Source: Mucilaginibacter dorajii
Lineage (GTDB): Bacteria > Bacteroidota > Bacteroidia > Sphingobacteriales > Sphingobacteriaceae
Direction: 5' to 3'
DNA: 64,000 nucleotides
Assembly: GCF_024808255.1 (NCBI RefSeq)
Contig: NZ_JANTYS010000009.1
Span: 62,001 to 126,000 of the forward strand
Shown here one piece after another: positions 16,715 to 26,066 of the stretch. The translations under genes were made by a program, and so were the position numbers. Each line of letters starts with the position of its first letter. The stretch's first letter is position 1. The notes under the pieces were generated by a model, which saw only the letters and a program-made list of their open reading frames with translations, did not search any database and was not told the DNA's origin.

Positions 16715-17604
16715 AAAAACAATTATTACTATTGGGCGCAATCGCGCTGTTTTTAGGTTTAACATCCTGCAAAAAAGAACTGGCCAAAACTGCCGATGTT
16801 ACAAAAAAGGATTCGAAGCTAAGTGTGAATACGTTACCCGCACAAACGTATAACGAGTTGACGCTTATTCCAAGGAAAGCGGGTGAAAACTACGATACTT
16901 ATTACACAACCTTTCACGGGTCTAATGTGTATGTAACGGGCAATGCGCTATACGATCAGGACAAATACCCCACTCTCGTAAACGGTCAACCTTGCTATGC
17001 CGAGTCAATGTACTCAGATAACGAGGGTGCTATAGATTTCTTTAACACCGGTACCGATGGCAATGTTTTTCAGATATCGCAGGGACATTGGGTATACACG
17101 GATTATACCCAAATGGTTACAGATTTTGACAACTATTTTAAGGCTGAGAATACTTATATAAAAAATGGTGCAACTGGTGTTGAGCCAAGCATTTTTACAT
17201 ACGTAAAAGATAACTACAAATCATCATCAGGCTCTTCATTGTCCCCATATTTATATGTTGGTAAGCTAATTAGAGTCACTACTGGATCGCATTGGGCAGT
17301 TGCAGAACTTGAATACCCTTTACCTTCAGCATTGCCTGTTGCTACACCTTCTACTTTTATCGATGTTGCAGATCCTGTTAATTCGGCTATACATTACTTT
17401 TTACAAGGCGTTAAAGGTGCGATTTCGCAAGGAAACATAGCAACACGGAACGCAAGTGGTAGCTGGTCAACAGGGGCGGCAGTTGATGTTTCTGGCTTAT
17501 ATTTTCAAGTCACACCTGGTTCTGGAAACTATCATTCTATGGGTTCTATTGTAAGACCCGATAAAACGATATTCCGATTTGATCAAACAGCTAATACCAA
17601 TTAA
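16711..17604 (+). CDS. Hypothetical lipoprotein, 297 aa
   Basis: I do not recognise a family. Residues 1-20 are a lipoprotein signal peptide with the lipobox LTSC (cysteine 20) followed by lysines, so the mature protein should be lipid-anchored; lack of an acidic LES-like start suggests periplasmic rather than surface location, tentatively. The mature part is rich in Tyr, Thr, Ser and Asn with beta-strand character, as in many Bacteroidota secreted proteins. The start is fixed by the signal peptide and is enclosed by a perfect hairpin. A bidirectional terminator follows. Confidence 0.75.
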   Translation: MKKQLLLLGAIALFLGLTSCKKELAKTADVTKKDSKLSVNTLPAQTYNELTLIPRKAGENYDTYYTTFHGSNVYVTGNALYDQDKYPTLVNGQPCYAESMYSDNEGAIDFFNTGTDGNVFQISQGHWVYTDYTQMVTDFDNYFKAENTYIKNGATGVEPSIFTYVKDNYKSSSGSSLSPYLYVGKLIRVTTGSHWAVAELEYPLPSALPVATPSTFIDVADPVNSAIHYFLQGVKGAISQGNIATRNASGSWSTGAAVDVSGLYFQVTPGSGNYHSMGSIVRPDKTIFRFDQTANTN

Positions 17605-17614
17605 TTATTTTAAC

Positions 17615-17644
17615 AAAAGCCCGCAGGAACTTCCTCGGGCTTTT
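17615..17644. terminator. Bidirectional terminator
   Basis: AAAAGCCCG 17615-17623 pairs with CGGGCTTTT 17636-17644. It lies between the plus-strand lipoprotein and the minus-strand frameshifted gene. Confidence 0.8.
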
Positions 17645-17651
17645 CATTACT

Positions 17652-18346
17652 CTACTCATTCAACGAATCACCCAAACCAACCAAAAAGGCTTCATTAACA
17701 TCATCGTCGGCATGTTGGCTAAAATATACCTTCACCTTATCTGCATCAGCCGCAAATGCCTGCTTTATAGCCTTGATTTTTAATGCCACCTTTGAACTCC
17801 GTTGGTTTTCACGTCAATTACGTAATAACCCGGCTCATCCACATACTCATCGAATTTGTTGCCGCTCGATGTCATCCCGTCCGATTTAAAATCGGCTTTT
17901 ACCAGTGTTGTTTTGGTGAGTTTATAAACCTTGTATTTGCTCCCGGTTGATAGCGCCTGCACAAAGTGTGTAGCATCAATAGCGGGTACGTATTCAAAGT
18001 TCAGGGGCTGGTCTGCCTTGTCATATACCGTAAAGGTTTTTACCTGGTCTTTACTAACATCAATGGCCGTTTGCTTATCCTGCGATAACAGCAGCGAGCC
18101 ATTTATTTTATCATAGTTAAAACTATAGTTGTCGTTTTTAACAGTATTTCCGGTTTTATCAACAACATAGCCCTTTGCCCAGGTATCAAATAAATAGCGG
18201 CTGCCCTTTGTATTCTCTTTACTGGCTAAATTATAAACCATCCCAGTACCAGATGTAATACCCGAAGCCGAAATGCCGGTTTGAGCCTTTAAAGCGTTAG
18301 TTGCTACAATACAGAATGCTATTGTAGCTATGTGTATTTTGTTCAT
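17652..18346 (-). pseudogene. Frameshifted secreted protein, paralogue of the next gene
   Basis: The open frame from 18346 has a signal peptide (MNKIHIATIAFCIVATNALKAQ) and closely matches residues 130-285 of the protein at 18441-19430 (TKGSRYLFDTWAKG, DKINGSLLLSQDK). It stops at 17780-17782 after VKTNGVQRWH. One base out of frame, the sequence continues as VALKIKAIKQAFAADADKVK down to a TAG at 17652-17654, exactly matching the paralogue's tail. A single missing base near 17788-17793 explains this. The N-terminal carboxypeptidase-like domain of the paralogue is absent. Function unknown. The product may be truncated, or the shift may be a sequencing error. Confidence 0.8.
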
Positions 18347-18380
18347 ATTTTTTAAGCGCTGATATTTTCACTTAAAGTAC

Positions 18381-18422
18381 AATAAAAAAGACCGTTAGAA
18401 AAATCTAACGGTCTTTTTTATT
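18381..18422. terminator. Strong terminator
   Basis: AATAAAAAAGACCGTTAGA and TCTAACGGTCTTTTTTATT are perfect 19-bp complements around an AAAA loop. It ends the minus-strand gene at 18441 and separates it from the frameshifted paralogue. Confidence 0.88.
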
Positions 18423-18440
18423 GTAAAGCGTTTCTTTTTG

Positions 18441-19430
18441 CTAATTCAATGAATCTGCCAGGTTTTTCAGGAACGTTTCGTTAATATCATCATCCGCATG
18501 TTCACTGTAATAAGCCTTTACCTTATCAGCATCCGCGGCAAAGGCCTGTTTAATGGCTTTGCTTTTAATGGCTATTGGCTGCAATGCCGATGTTTTAACA
18601 TTGTATACATAGTAAACCGGCTCATCAACATACTCATCATAACGGTTACCGGTTGATGTCATGCCATCTGTTTGGTAGTTTGCCTTTACAAAAGTGGTTG
18701 TAGTGTATTTATATACTTTGTATTTAGCGCCATCGGCTAATACCTGGCTGTAATGAGTAGGGTTTATAGCGGTTATCAGTTCAAACGTTTGGGGTTGATC
18801 TGTTTTATCATATATGGTAAAACTTTTGATCTGGTCCCTGCTCACATCAATGGCCGCGCGTTTATCCTGGGTTAACAATAACGAGCCGTTAATTTTATCA
18901 TAATTGTAGCTATAGTTATCGTTTTTAATGGCAGCACCGCTTTTATCAACTACAAAGCCTTTAGCCCAGCCTTCATCAACTAAATAACGGCTGCCTTTGG
19001 TATCTTCTTTACGCGCTATGTTATATAGCGCTCCGCCGGTACCTGCCATGTTAAAATAGGTGAAACCGTGCGTTTGATTTTGCTGCCCATTAGCCGTTGT
19101 TGTTATTTTATCAGGATCTGACAGGTTATTGCCTTTAAAAGTAGACTGACCGGCTTTAAGTACTACTACCAGGTTTTCTTTAGGATTTACCTTTTCGTCT
19201 TTATAGCCTTTTGCAACTACCAAAAGCGAGTTATTATTTTTTACTGGTAAACTAAAAAAACCAAGTGAATCTGTATAGGTAGCTTCTTTGGCATCAGCAA
19301 CCTGCACCAATGCTGATGCTATTGCATTTCCCTGTTCGTTTTTTACAGTACCGGATGCGGTTATTGATTGTGCAATGGTAGCTTGAACGGCGACATATGG
19401 TAAGAGTAAGGTAAGGATGTATTTTTTCAT
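18441..19430 (-). CDS. Secreted protein with carboxypeptidase-like regulatory domain
   Basis: A 329-residue exported protein. Residues 1-20 are a signal peptide (ending TIAQ). Residues about 24-95 form a CarboxypepD-regulatory-like beta-sandwich (ASGTVKNEQGNAIASALVQV, DSLGFFSLPV), common in Bacteroidota surface proteins. Residues about 130-329 form a domain I do not recognise, shared with the frameshifted gene downstream. Function unknown. It has its own terminator and lies after the DUF1735-SusD-SusC operon on the same strand, beyond another terminator. Confidence 0.72.
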   Translation of the reverse strand: MKKYILTLLLPYVAVQATIAQSITASGTVKNEQGNAIASALVQVADAKEATYTDSLGFFSLPVKNNNSLLVVAKGYKDEKVNPKENLVVVLKAGQSTFKGNNLSDPDKITTTANGQQNQTHGFTYFNMAGTGGALYNIARKEDTKGSRYLVDEGWAKGFVVDKSGAAIKNDNYSYNYDKINGSLLLTQDKRAAIDVSRDQIKSFTIYDKTDQPQTFELITAINPTHYSQVLADGAKYKVYKYTTTTFVKANYQTDGMTSTGNRYDEYVDEPVYYVYNVKTSALQPIAIKSKAIKQAFAADADKVKAYYSEHADDDINETFLKNLADSLN

Positions 19431-19625
19431 TGTCTTAATATTTAAGTATTAAAATTAATCATAAACCACCTAAAAGCCAAATGATTAGTTTAATTAAAAT
19501 AAATTGTTTTTTTTAATATGATCTGATAGCTATCGTGCAAATATTTACACGCCAATCTTATGAATTGAATTATCGAATTAATACCTACAATAAACAACTA
19601 GTTGACAATAAGCGCTATTACAAAA

Positions 19626-19655
19626 AATGACTAACCCCTTTCAGGGTTAGTCATT
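19626..19655 (-). terminator. Terminator of the susCD operon
   Basis: AATGACTAACCC and GGGTTAGTCATT form a perfect 12-bp stem; on the minus strand TTTTTTG follows. It lies about 50 nt past the DUF1735 gene. Confidence 0.85.
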
Positions 19656-19703
19656 GATTAAAATTCAGCACAAAAAATTAGTATGCTAAAGGGTTTACCT
19701 TTA

Positions 19704-20621
19704 TTATTTTTTGTATTGATCAACGTTATGTCTCGCAACAGCACCGGGAGCAGTTCCCAACACATCGTAAGTAAATCCTTGCTGATCAAACATAGCCAGT
19801 GCCTCTGCATAGGTATAGTTTTTTTCTACATAATTTACAATAGAAGCTGCTGTTAATACATTTATGTTATTTCCATTCAATATTTTGGATACATCGTCTG
19901 GATCAATCACAATTGTAAAGTGCGAATAAGTAGCATTAGGGTATAAGCCCACCTGTTGAAAATCAACTTTGTACCTGATATTTTGGGTATAGTATCCTCC
20001 CGAAACTTCAAATTCGGTGCCGGAATTTGGCAAAAATGTATTTGTATTCCCGGCCGCATAGGTAAAGTTGGTCCCGCCTGAAGGAGTTCTTGTAAATTGC
20101 CATTTGTATACGCCAGCAAAATCATTACCAATAAAGTGATAATATTTTATGCTATAATTTGCACTTTTAGAAGCCCCCGTTACAGTAGTGATCTTAAGCG
20201 GAAGCATATAGCTTTTTGTTGGGTCAAGCTTGCTTCTATAAAAAGTAACCGGAATGTTAGCTAAACGGGTACCTGCTTTAATTGTAACAGTTGTATTGGC
20301 AAACACAAATGAATTTGTTGGCATTGCCAAATATGGAACTGTTGAATTTATGGCCTCATAAGCTGCAATAAGTGAATTATCCAACTCAACAGTAACTTTT
20401 ACATCCGCTGTAGGTGGATATTCGCCGGTTACGTTTAATTGAAGCGTTCTGCTTATTGTATCTTGAGGATCGGTTATAGATGCTTCGCCGAAATAAGGCA
20501 AGCCGCTGTGTACAATCTCCGCAAATGCCTGGATATTTGAAAAATCCACGTTTGGCTTGTCTTTTAAGCAAGACGTAAGCGAGACGGTAAGGATTCCTAA
20601 TAATATGATTAATTTTTTCAT
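19704..20621 (-). CDS. DUF1735-domain lipoprotein (SusE/F-position protein)
   Basis: A 305-residue lipoprotein with lipobox LTSC (cysteine 18). The region of about residues 25-150 resembles the DUF1735 (BT_3987-like N-terminal) beta-sandwich, with DVKVTVELDNSLIAAYEAIN and the typical KAGTRLANIPVTFY. Such proteins sit beside SusC/SusD pairs and are thought to bind glycans or to position an enzyme at the cell surface. It is 40 nt downstream of susD, is the last gene of the operon, and is followed by a strong terminator. Ligand unknown. Confidence 0.82.
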   Translation of the reverse strand: MKKLIILLGILTVSLTSCLKDKPNVDFSNIQAFAEIVHSGLPYFGEASITDPQDTISRTLQLNVTGEYPPTADVKVTVELDNSLIAAYEAINSTVPYLAMPTNSFVFANTTVTIKAGTRLANIPVTFYRSKLDPTKSYMLPLKITTVTGASKSANYSIKYYHFIGNDFAGVYKWQFTRTPSGGTNFTYAAGNTNTFLPNSGTEFEVSGGYYTQNIRYKVDFQQVGLYPNATYSHFTIVIDPDDVSKILNGNNINVLTAASIVNYVEKNYTYAEALAMFDQQGFTYDVLGTAPGAVARHNVDQYKK

Positions 20622-20661
20622 CTCTTTTATTTTAATTTTTTAACTATTAATATCGGCATGC

Positions 20662-22272
20662 CTATTTCATCCAAAATATTTTGGAAGTCAATACATCATT
20701 ACCAGTGCCGCCTGCAGGCACATTTGCACCATTAAGTGAGGTTTCGTTAACAGGGTAAGGCAAACGGTACGGGATGTGCGGTGCGGTATTACCTGGATAT
20801 ATAGATACCGGCAAATCTCTTGGAATGCCTAATCTTCTCCAGTCGCTATATGACTCCAGTGGATCGACCGAGTTCATAGCTGCCCATTTTTGAGTGATAA
20901 GCGTGGTTATCTTATCAGGTGAATTCGCATAATTTGTTAAATTATTTGATTGACCAACATAAGTAGTTGCAGCCGCAGCATAATTAGCTACGCCAAGGAA
21001 ATTAAATGATTCGGTAACAGCTGCATTATATAATGATGTTGCAGAAGCGTATGAAATATAACCCCTTTGAGCAGCTTCAGCTTGTAAAAATAAGCTTTCA
21101 AACGCCGGCAATAATACAGCATCCTGAGATGGCCCTTTTGGACTGGTGCCACCTGGCTTATAACCAGTACCCAAAACCGCAGAGATTACAGTATTTGATT
21201 CGGTACCACTTGTGCTACCATAAGCACGACCCTGAACATTGGCAGGATCTGTTGCGACACCGCCATTACCCTTAACAGGGATATAGATATAACCAAGCCT
21301 TGGATCGTTGTTATTTTTATAAAAATTAACACCATATGAATTTGCACGCCAGTAAACAGTATTGGTACCGTTTGAAGCTTGCGCGTTACCAATTACATCC
21401 AGGTAATATGGATTCAATTGATTGTCTGCCGCGTTTGAATAACCCGGGTTAACCGATGCATCTGTACCGGCACCTAAAAAGCTATCTGCAGTATAACCGG
21501 CAAATGCTGTAGTAGCCGCAACAGTAGGAGTACCTTTTTCTGTTTGACGCATGTAAATCTTCAACTTCAAAGTATGGGCAAATCTTATCCAATTCTGCAT
21601 TTCAGCTTTTCCTTTTGAATCCGTAGCTGAATATCCTTTACCAAACAATACATCATAATTTAGAGGATATATGGCGGTTGATTTATCATCATCAAGATTG
21701 CTTTGTATAAGCGTTGCAGCCGAATCCAATTTAGCAGTAATGCTGTTATAGATAACTTGCGGATCATCATACTTGTACGAAAATGCGTTATTAACAATAA
21801 GCGCAGATGAGTATGGAACGCTGTTATACATATCAACCAAACGCTGAAAAACATAAGCTTGCATAATGTTTCCAATAGCTTTAAAATAAGCCTGGGAAGG
21901 ATCGTTACCTGCTGTTTTTATTAACAGGTTATAGTTTGATAAGTTTAAGTAAGCATTATCAAAGTTACCTGTAAAGTTACTGCTGGTTAGCTGGTAAAGT
22001 ACATAAGTTGTACTTGCAGTGTAGCCACCGCTTTGTGTCCAATAACCCATCCAGTTTTCAAACACATCGGCGTTACCAGCCTGTACCAGGTTGGCGGTAC
22101 CTACCAGTGCCGAGCTTAATGTATATTTGGTTGGCGCTGCAGCGGCGTTATTAGGGTTGACATCATTGATATCAAACGTTCCTTTTTTACATCCCACAAT
22201 GCCCGTTAATATCACAGCTGAGAAAAGCAGGCCAAAGCTAACTTTTCGCTTAAATATTGTTTTCGTTTTCAT
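20662..22272 (-). CDS. SusD/RagB-family nutrient-binding lipoprotein (SusD-like 2)
   Basis: A 536-residue surface lipoprotein with signal peptide and lipobox IVGC. The start used is ATG 22270-22272 (MKTKTIFKRK); an upstream TTG in frame is less likely. The opening NPNNAAAAPTKYTLSSAL, ENWMGYWTQSGGY and the C-terminal DPLESYSDWRRLGIPRDLP are typical of the SusD-like 2 group, often linked to peptides or non-starch ligands. It forms the lid of the SusC channel encoded 20 nt upstream. No carbohydrate-active enzyme is adjacent, so the substrate is not predictable. Confidence 0.95.
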   Translation of the reverse strand: MKTKTIFKRKVSFGLLFSAVILTGIVGCKKGTFDINDVNPNNAAAAPTKYTLSSALVGTANLVQAGNADVFENWMGYWTQSGGYTASTTYVLYQLTSSNFTGNFDNAYLNLSNYNLLIKTAGNDPSQAYFKAIGNIMQAYVFQRLVDMYNSVPYSSALIVNNAFSYKYDDPQVIYNSITAKLDSAATLIQSNLDDDKSTAIYPLNYDVLFGKGYSATDSKGKAEMQNWIRFAHTLKLKIYMRQTEKGTPTVAATTAFAGYTADSFLGAGTDASVNPGYSNAADNQLNPYYLDVIGNAQASNGTNTVYWRANSYGVNFYKNNNDPRLGYIYIPVKGNGGVATDPANVQGRAYGSTSGTESNTVISAVLGTGYKPGGTSPKGPSQDAVLLPAFESLFLQAEAAQRGYISYASATSLYNAAVTESFNFLGVANYAAAATTYVGQSNNLTNYANSPDKITTLITQKWAAMNSVDPLESYSDWRRLGIPRDLPVSIYPGNTAPHIPYRLPYPVNETSLNGANVPAGGTGNDVLTSKIFWMK

Positions 22273-22292
22273 TTTTTCTATCAATTTCTTTG

Positions 22293-25200
22293 TTAAAAAG
22301 TTACGGCTAAGGTACCGCTGATTATTCTTGTTGGAGGTACTTCGTTCACCGAGTTTCTACCAACCGCGTTGCTGGTATCTTCGCTAAACTCAGGATCTGT
22401 AAACTTGTTGGTAGATGGACGGAACATTAATAAGTTACGGCCAGATACCGATACATTCACATTTTTAATGAATTTAAGATCTCTTAACCAAGCCTTTGGA
22501 AAAGAATAGCCCAAAGAAGCCTCACGTAGTTTCCAGGCAGCGGCACTGGTAACATAATTAGCATCAACACCTAAATAAGTAGTGGGGAAGAAGTTAAAGT
22601 TACCATCTTGCGTTAGGATGTTAGTGTTATTAACATAATTTCCATTTGCATCTTTATAAACCGAGTTAGGGAATACAAAACGTTGACGGCCTGTAAGCGT
22701 AGTAGTAATACCAACACCGCTATGATCCAATGTATTTGAAATTTGATTGAATATTTTATAACCGCCCCTGTAATCGATAACCACGTTTAAAGTAAAGCCT
22801 TTGTAGCTTACGGTCGATGTGATACCTAACAGATCTGTAGGATTCGCGTTACCCAAAATGCTGGTTGAAGCCGCCCTTGTTGGCAAGCCTGTATTGGCAT
22901 CAACAATTACTTTACCTGTTGCCGGGTCGCGGTTCCAGTCATAACCTTTAATAGTAGGGTAAGGTTGGTCAACTATAGCATATGAGCTTTGGTTTGATGA
23001 ATTTACCAATACACCGTTTGGATTAATTGACTGGCCAATTTGTAATTCTTTGGCACCGCCGGCTATGCTGTTAACCTTGCTTTTTTGTTTAGTGTAGTTA
23101 ACACCCAAATTCCAGGTTACATCCTGTGTTTTGATCACTGTCCCGTGCAGGTCCAATTCAAGACCTTTGTTCTCTGAGTTGGCAGCATTTAATAATGCTG
23201 AAGCAAATCCAGATGCACGTGAAATTTGTGCTACTACGATACCGTCAGTTGTGTGTGACTTGTAAGCAGAAGCGGTTAAGGTTAATCTGTCTTTCAAAAA
23301 TCCAAGATCTAAACCAATTTCGTTCTCTGTAACTTTTTCTGGTTTGATGTTAGGGTTAGCAATCCTGGTGTTTAATGAATAACCAGAAATACCGGTGGCG
23401 CTATAAGGAAAACCGCCTGCCAATGAAATGGTTGGTAAAGTAGCATAAGCACCGTAGGCTATGTACTGAGAACCACCTGCAAGCGGCGACGCGTTACCTG
23501 TTAATGAATGCGCAAAACGTACTTTCGCGAAATTGAAGTAATCATTTTCGGCAAGGCTTTTAAATACTTCACTCAATACAACCGATCCATCGATATCATA
23601 GTAAGGAATATATTTGTTTGCTTTTGATAAACGTGTATCCAAATCCGTTCTGTATGAGCCGTGGATAAACGCGTAGCTTTTATAACCTAAAGTGGCCTCA
23701 CCAAAGTAACCTAATTTACGAGCCTCGGCAGTAGCCTGGCCTGTAACACTTGGCACTGAAGCAAAGTTTGAAGTATTATAAGGTAAAAAGTTTAACGGGC
23801 CATTATTGATAGGGGTATAAGTGATCCTGTTATCCAGGTAAGCTACACCTACAGTTCCATTCAATTTAAAATCTTTCGGAAGCTTGGTATTAAACGCTAC
23901 CAGGAAATCTGAACTATATAATATGTTGTTCAGATTATATGTTCCAAATTGAGGAAGGGTATTGGTAGCACTTGCTTTATGCCCGGCATCCGCAACAGTA
24001 TCAATTCCACCGTTTTTGTTAGGGTAGTAAATATTCTCTCCTACGTTACGGGTATAATCGCTGAAAGTTATACCTGTATCATGATACTCGCCCCTTGTGC
24101 TGGTATTATCAACAGCGGTACGGTATGATAAGTTAAGCCATTTAGCAACTTTTAAATTTAACTGCAAATTGGCCTGGATATGATTTTCTGTAAGCAGGTT
24201 TCTTTGATCCTGGATTATTTCTCCCGGGCTAATGTAATAATCATTATAATACGTATCAGGAGTGCCGTACTTGCTGGTAGGATCCTTCAAATCTTTAATC
24301 GGTACAAATAGCGGCGACTCTAATAAATCGTTATAAACAGTCCCTGTATTTGTAGTGTTTGTAGTTTTATAGGTATAAGCTACTGAATAAGTAGTTGAAA
24401 AAATACCATATTTTTTATCGCCACCTACACGGAAAACATCCCTGCGACCTTCGTCTTTAGGCATGATAGCCTTGCTGTGAATGTCCTGACCTGACATATA
24501 AAAACTTCCGTTTTCATCGCCAGAGTTAAAAGAGAAATTGTGCTGTGTGGTAATACCAGTGTCAAAAAAGTCTTTCTTTTGGTTTTTAACTGCACGGTAT
24601 GGTACCATTTCAACAGAACCATCTGGCAACGGACGACCAAGCGGTACCAATTGGCCATTAAATTCAGGGCCGTAGCTTTGGTTTTCGTAAGGGATATAAT
24701 AACCGATATCAGTGAAGTCAAAAACTTCTTTTTCACCACCATTAGAACCAAAACGATCAGAATATTTTGGTATGTAAGATACGTTTTCAACCTGTATAGT
24801 TGATGATACCGTTAAAGAAGATGAACCTTTGATACCGTGTTTGGTAGTAATGATAATTACCCCGTTTGATGCATCAGAACCGTAAACGGCAGATGCGCTT
24901 GAACCTTTCAACACGTTGGTTTCGGCAATATCCTCGGGGTTAAGCGTGCTGATATCGCTATAGAAGATAGCACCATCAACAACGTATAATGGCTGGTTGT
25001 TACCGGTTAATGACCTGTTACCACGTAAAGTAACACGGGTTGGGGCAAATAAACCGTTGTTAACAGTGGTCACCTGCAAACCCGATACTTTACCGGTTAA
25101 GCCGTTTACTACGCTGATTGGTTTTGCCTGGGTAACATCTTTACCAGATACCTTGGCGGTTGAGTAGCCTAAAGATATCGCTTGTCTTTGGATACCCAAC

Positions 25201-25526
25201 GCGGTAACAACAACCTCATTTAACTGGCTGTTGGCGCTTTGCAATACAACATCAATATTACTTTTTGTACCAACTGTAACTTCATAGGTATTATAACCGA
25301 TGAAAGAGAAAGTAAGCACCGCGCCGGACGGCACGCTTAAAGAGAATTTACCGGCAGCGTTGGTTTGCGTACCGCTTGAAGTTCCCTTGATCTTTACTGA
25401 GACCCCCGGAATGGGTAGGCCGTCGTCTTTGGCCGTAACCGTACCAGTAACTGTACGGTTTTGTGCGTGCACCTGTGTTAGGCATAACAACAGAATGCAC
25501 AAACTTGCTAGTAGAAGTTTTTTCAT
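22293..25526 (-). CDS. SusC/RagA-family TonB-linked outer membrane receptor
   Basis: A 1077-residue receptor. Signal peptide 1-21 (ending VHAQ), a carboxypeptidase-like regulatory domain at about 24-98 (RTVTGTVTAKDDGLPIPGVSV), a plug domain starting LNEVVVTALGIQ at about 105-235 with the SusC signature NPEDIAETNVLKGSSASAVYG, then a beta-barrel ending in a terminal aromatic residue (LAVTF). It imports ligands captured by its SusD partner, powered by TonB. It is the first gene of a SusC-SusD-DUF1735 operon. A PadR regulator lies divergently upstream. No anti-sigma or HTCS regulator is present. Confidence 0.96.
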   Translation of the reverse strand: MKKLLLASLCILLLCLTQVHAQNRTVTGTVTAKDDGLPIPGVSVKIKGTSSGTQTNAAGKFSLSVPSGAVLTFSFIGYNTYEVTVGTKSNIDVVLQSANSQLNEVVVTALGIQRQAISLGYSTAKVSGKDVTQAKPISVVNGLTGKVSGLQVTTVNNGLFAPTRVTLRGNRSLTGNNQPLYVVDGAIFYSDISTLNPEDIAETNVLKGSSASAVYGSDASNGVIIITTKHGIKGSSSLTVSSTIQVENVSYIPKYSDRFGSNGGEKEVFDFTDIGYYIPYENQSYGPEFNGQLVPLGRPLPDGSVEMVPYRAVKNQKKDFFDTGITTQHNFSFNSGDENGSFYMSGQDIHSKAIMPKDEGRRDVFRVGGDKKYGIFSTTYSVAYTYKTTNTTNTGTVYNDLLESPLFVPIKDLKDPTSKYGTPDTYYNDYYISPGEIIQDQRNLLTENHIQANLQLNLKVAKWLNLSYRTAVDNTSTRGEYHDTGITFSDYTRNVGENIYYPNKNGGIDTVADAGHKASATNTLPQFGTYNLNNILYSSDFLVAFNTKLPKDFKLNGTVGVAYLDNRITYTPINNGPLNFLPYNTSNFASVPSVTGQATAEARKLGYFGEATLGYKSYAFIHGSYRTDLDTRLSKANKYIPYYDIDGSVVLSEVFKSLAENDYFNFAKVRFAHSLTGNASPLAGGSQYIAYGAYATLPTISLAGGFPYSATGISGYSLNTRIANPNIKPEKVTENEIGLDLGFLKDRLTLTASAYKSHTTDGIVVAQISRASGFASALLNAANSENKGLELDLHGTVIKTQDVTWNLGVNYTKQKSKVNSIAGGAKELQIGQSINPNGVLVNSSNQSSYAIVDQPYPTIKGYDWNRDPATGKVIVDANTGLPTRAASTSILGNANPTDLLGITSTVSYKGFTLNVVIDYRGGYKIFNQISNTLDHSGVGITTTLTGRQRFVFPNSVYKDANGNYVNNTNILTQDGNFNFFPTTYLGVDANYVTSAAAWKLREASLGYSFPKAWLRDLKFIKNVNVSVSGRNLLMFRPSTNKFTDPEFSEDTSNAVGRNSVNEVPPTRIISGTLAVTF

Positions 25527-25605
25527 TTCGTTAATAATAAGATCAGTTAATAGTTAATTAATCATAAAAGTAATGTTACATTATCAAAAAGTCAAGTTAA
25601 ATCTT

Positions 25606-25641
25606 AAAAAAGATGACTTTTTTTTAAAAAAAGCATCTTTA
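25606..25641. promoter_or_regulatory. A/T hairpin in the divergent susC-padR region
   Basis: AAAGATG-A-CTTTTTTTT (25609-25625) is complementary to AAAAAAAG-CATCTTT (25626-25640), with one unpaired base. It lies between divergent start codons, about 80 nt before susC. It could be a leader attenuator or a transcription barrier; function inferred only from position. Confidence 0.45.
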
Positions 25642-25666
25642 ATAATAAAAGTTAATAATTTTAGTA

Positions 25667-25705
25667 CTATGTATTGCATAATACAATCTTAAACATATAT
25701 CTTTG
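25667..25705 (+). promoter_or_regulatory. padR promoter and likely autoregulatory operator
   Basis: TTG at 25674-25676 and TATCTTTG at 25698-25705 are spaced by 21 nt and match the Bacteroidota consensus. GTATTGCATAATAC (25671-25684) is a palindrome overlapping the -33 box, in the style of PadR operators. The -7 box ends only 4 nt before the ATG at 25710, so the mRNA would be leaderless or nearly so. Confidence 0.6.
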
Positions 25706-25709
25706 TATT

Positions 25710-26042
25710 ATGATCGTTGAAAACACACAAACCCAAATGAGGAAGGGCATACTGGAGTACTGCATCCTATCCATCATAGCTAAGGGCGAAACATATGCAT
25801 CAGACATAATTGCTGAGCTTAAGAAAGCCCAACTGCTTGTAGTTGAGGGTACTCTGTACCCCCTGTTAACCCGTTTAAAAAACAATGGCCTCCTCACTTA
25901 CAACTGGGTTGAGTCAATTTCAGGCCCGCCACGAAAGTACTATGTACTATCCGACGAAGGCCGGAATGTGCTTGAACAGCTGGATAAAACCTGGCAGGAA
26001 TTAGTTTATGCTGTTACAACAGCCATTGGAGAAAGAAAATAA
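25710..26042 (+). CDS. PadR-family transcriptional regulator
   Basis: A 110-residue winged-helix regulator started at the ATG at 25710 (MIVENTQTQMRKGILEYCIL), which gives the usual family N-terminus. A frame extends to 25674 but overlaps the promoter. Helix-turn-helix and wing motifs: KGETYASDIIAELKKAQLLVVEGTLYPLLTRLKNNGLL and GPPRKYYVLSDEG. It is followed after 24 nt by a PspC-domain gene, a pairing common in this group, suggesting control of envelope stress through a PadR-PspC operon. Confidence 0.93.
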   Translation: MIVENTQTQMRKGILEYCILSIIAKGETYASDIIAELKKAQLLVVEGTLYPLLTRLKNNGLLTYNWVESISGPPRKYYVLSDEGRNVLEQLDKTWQELVYAVTTAIGERK

Positions 26043-26066
26043 AAGAACCTGAAATTATTACCCATC

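Noticed and set aside
22273..22284. Start of susD at the upstream in-frame TTG
   Set aside because: An ATG 12 nt later gives a normal lipoprotein signal peptide and better spacing.
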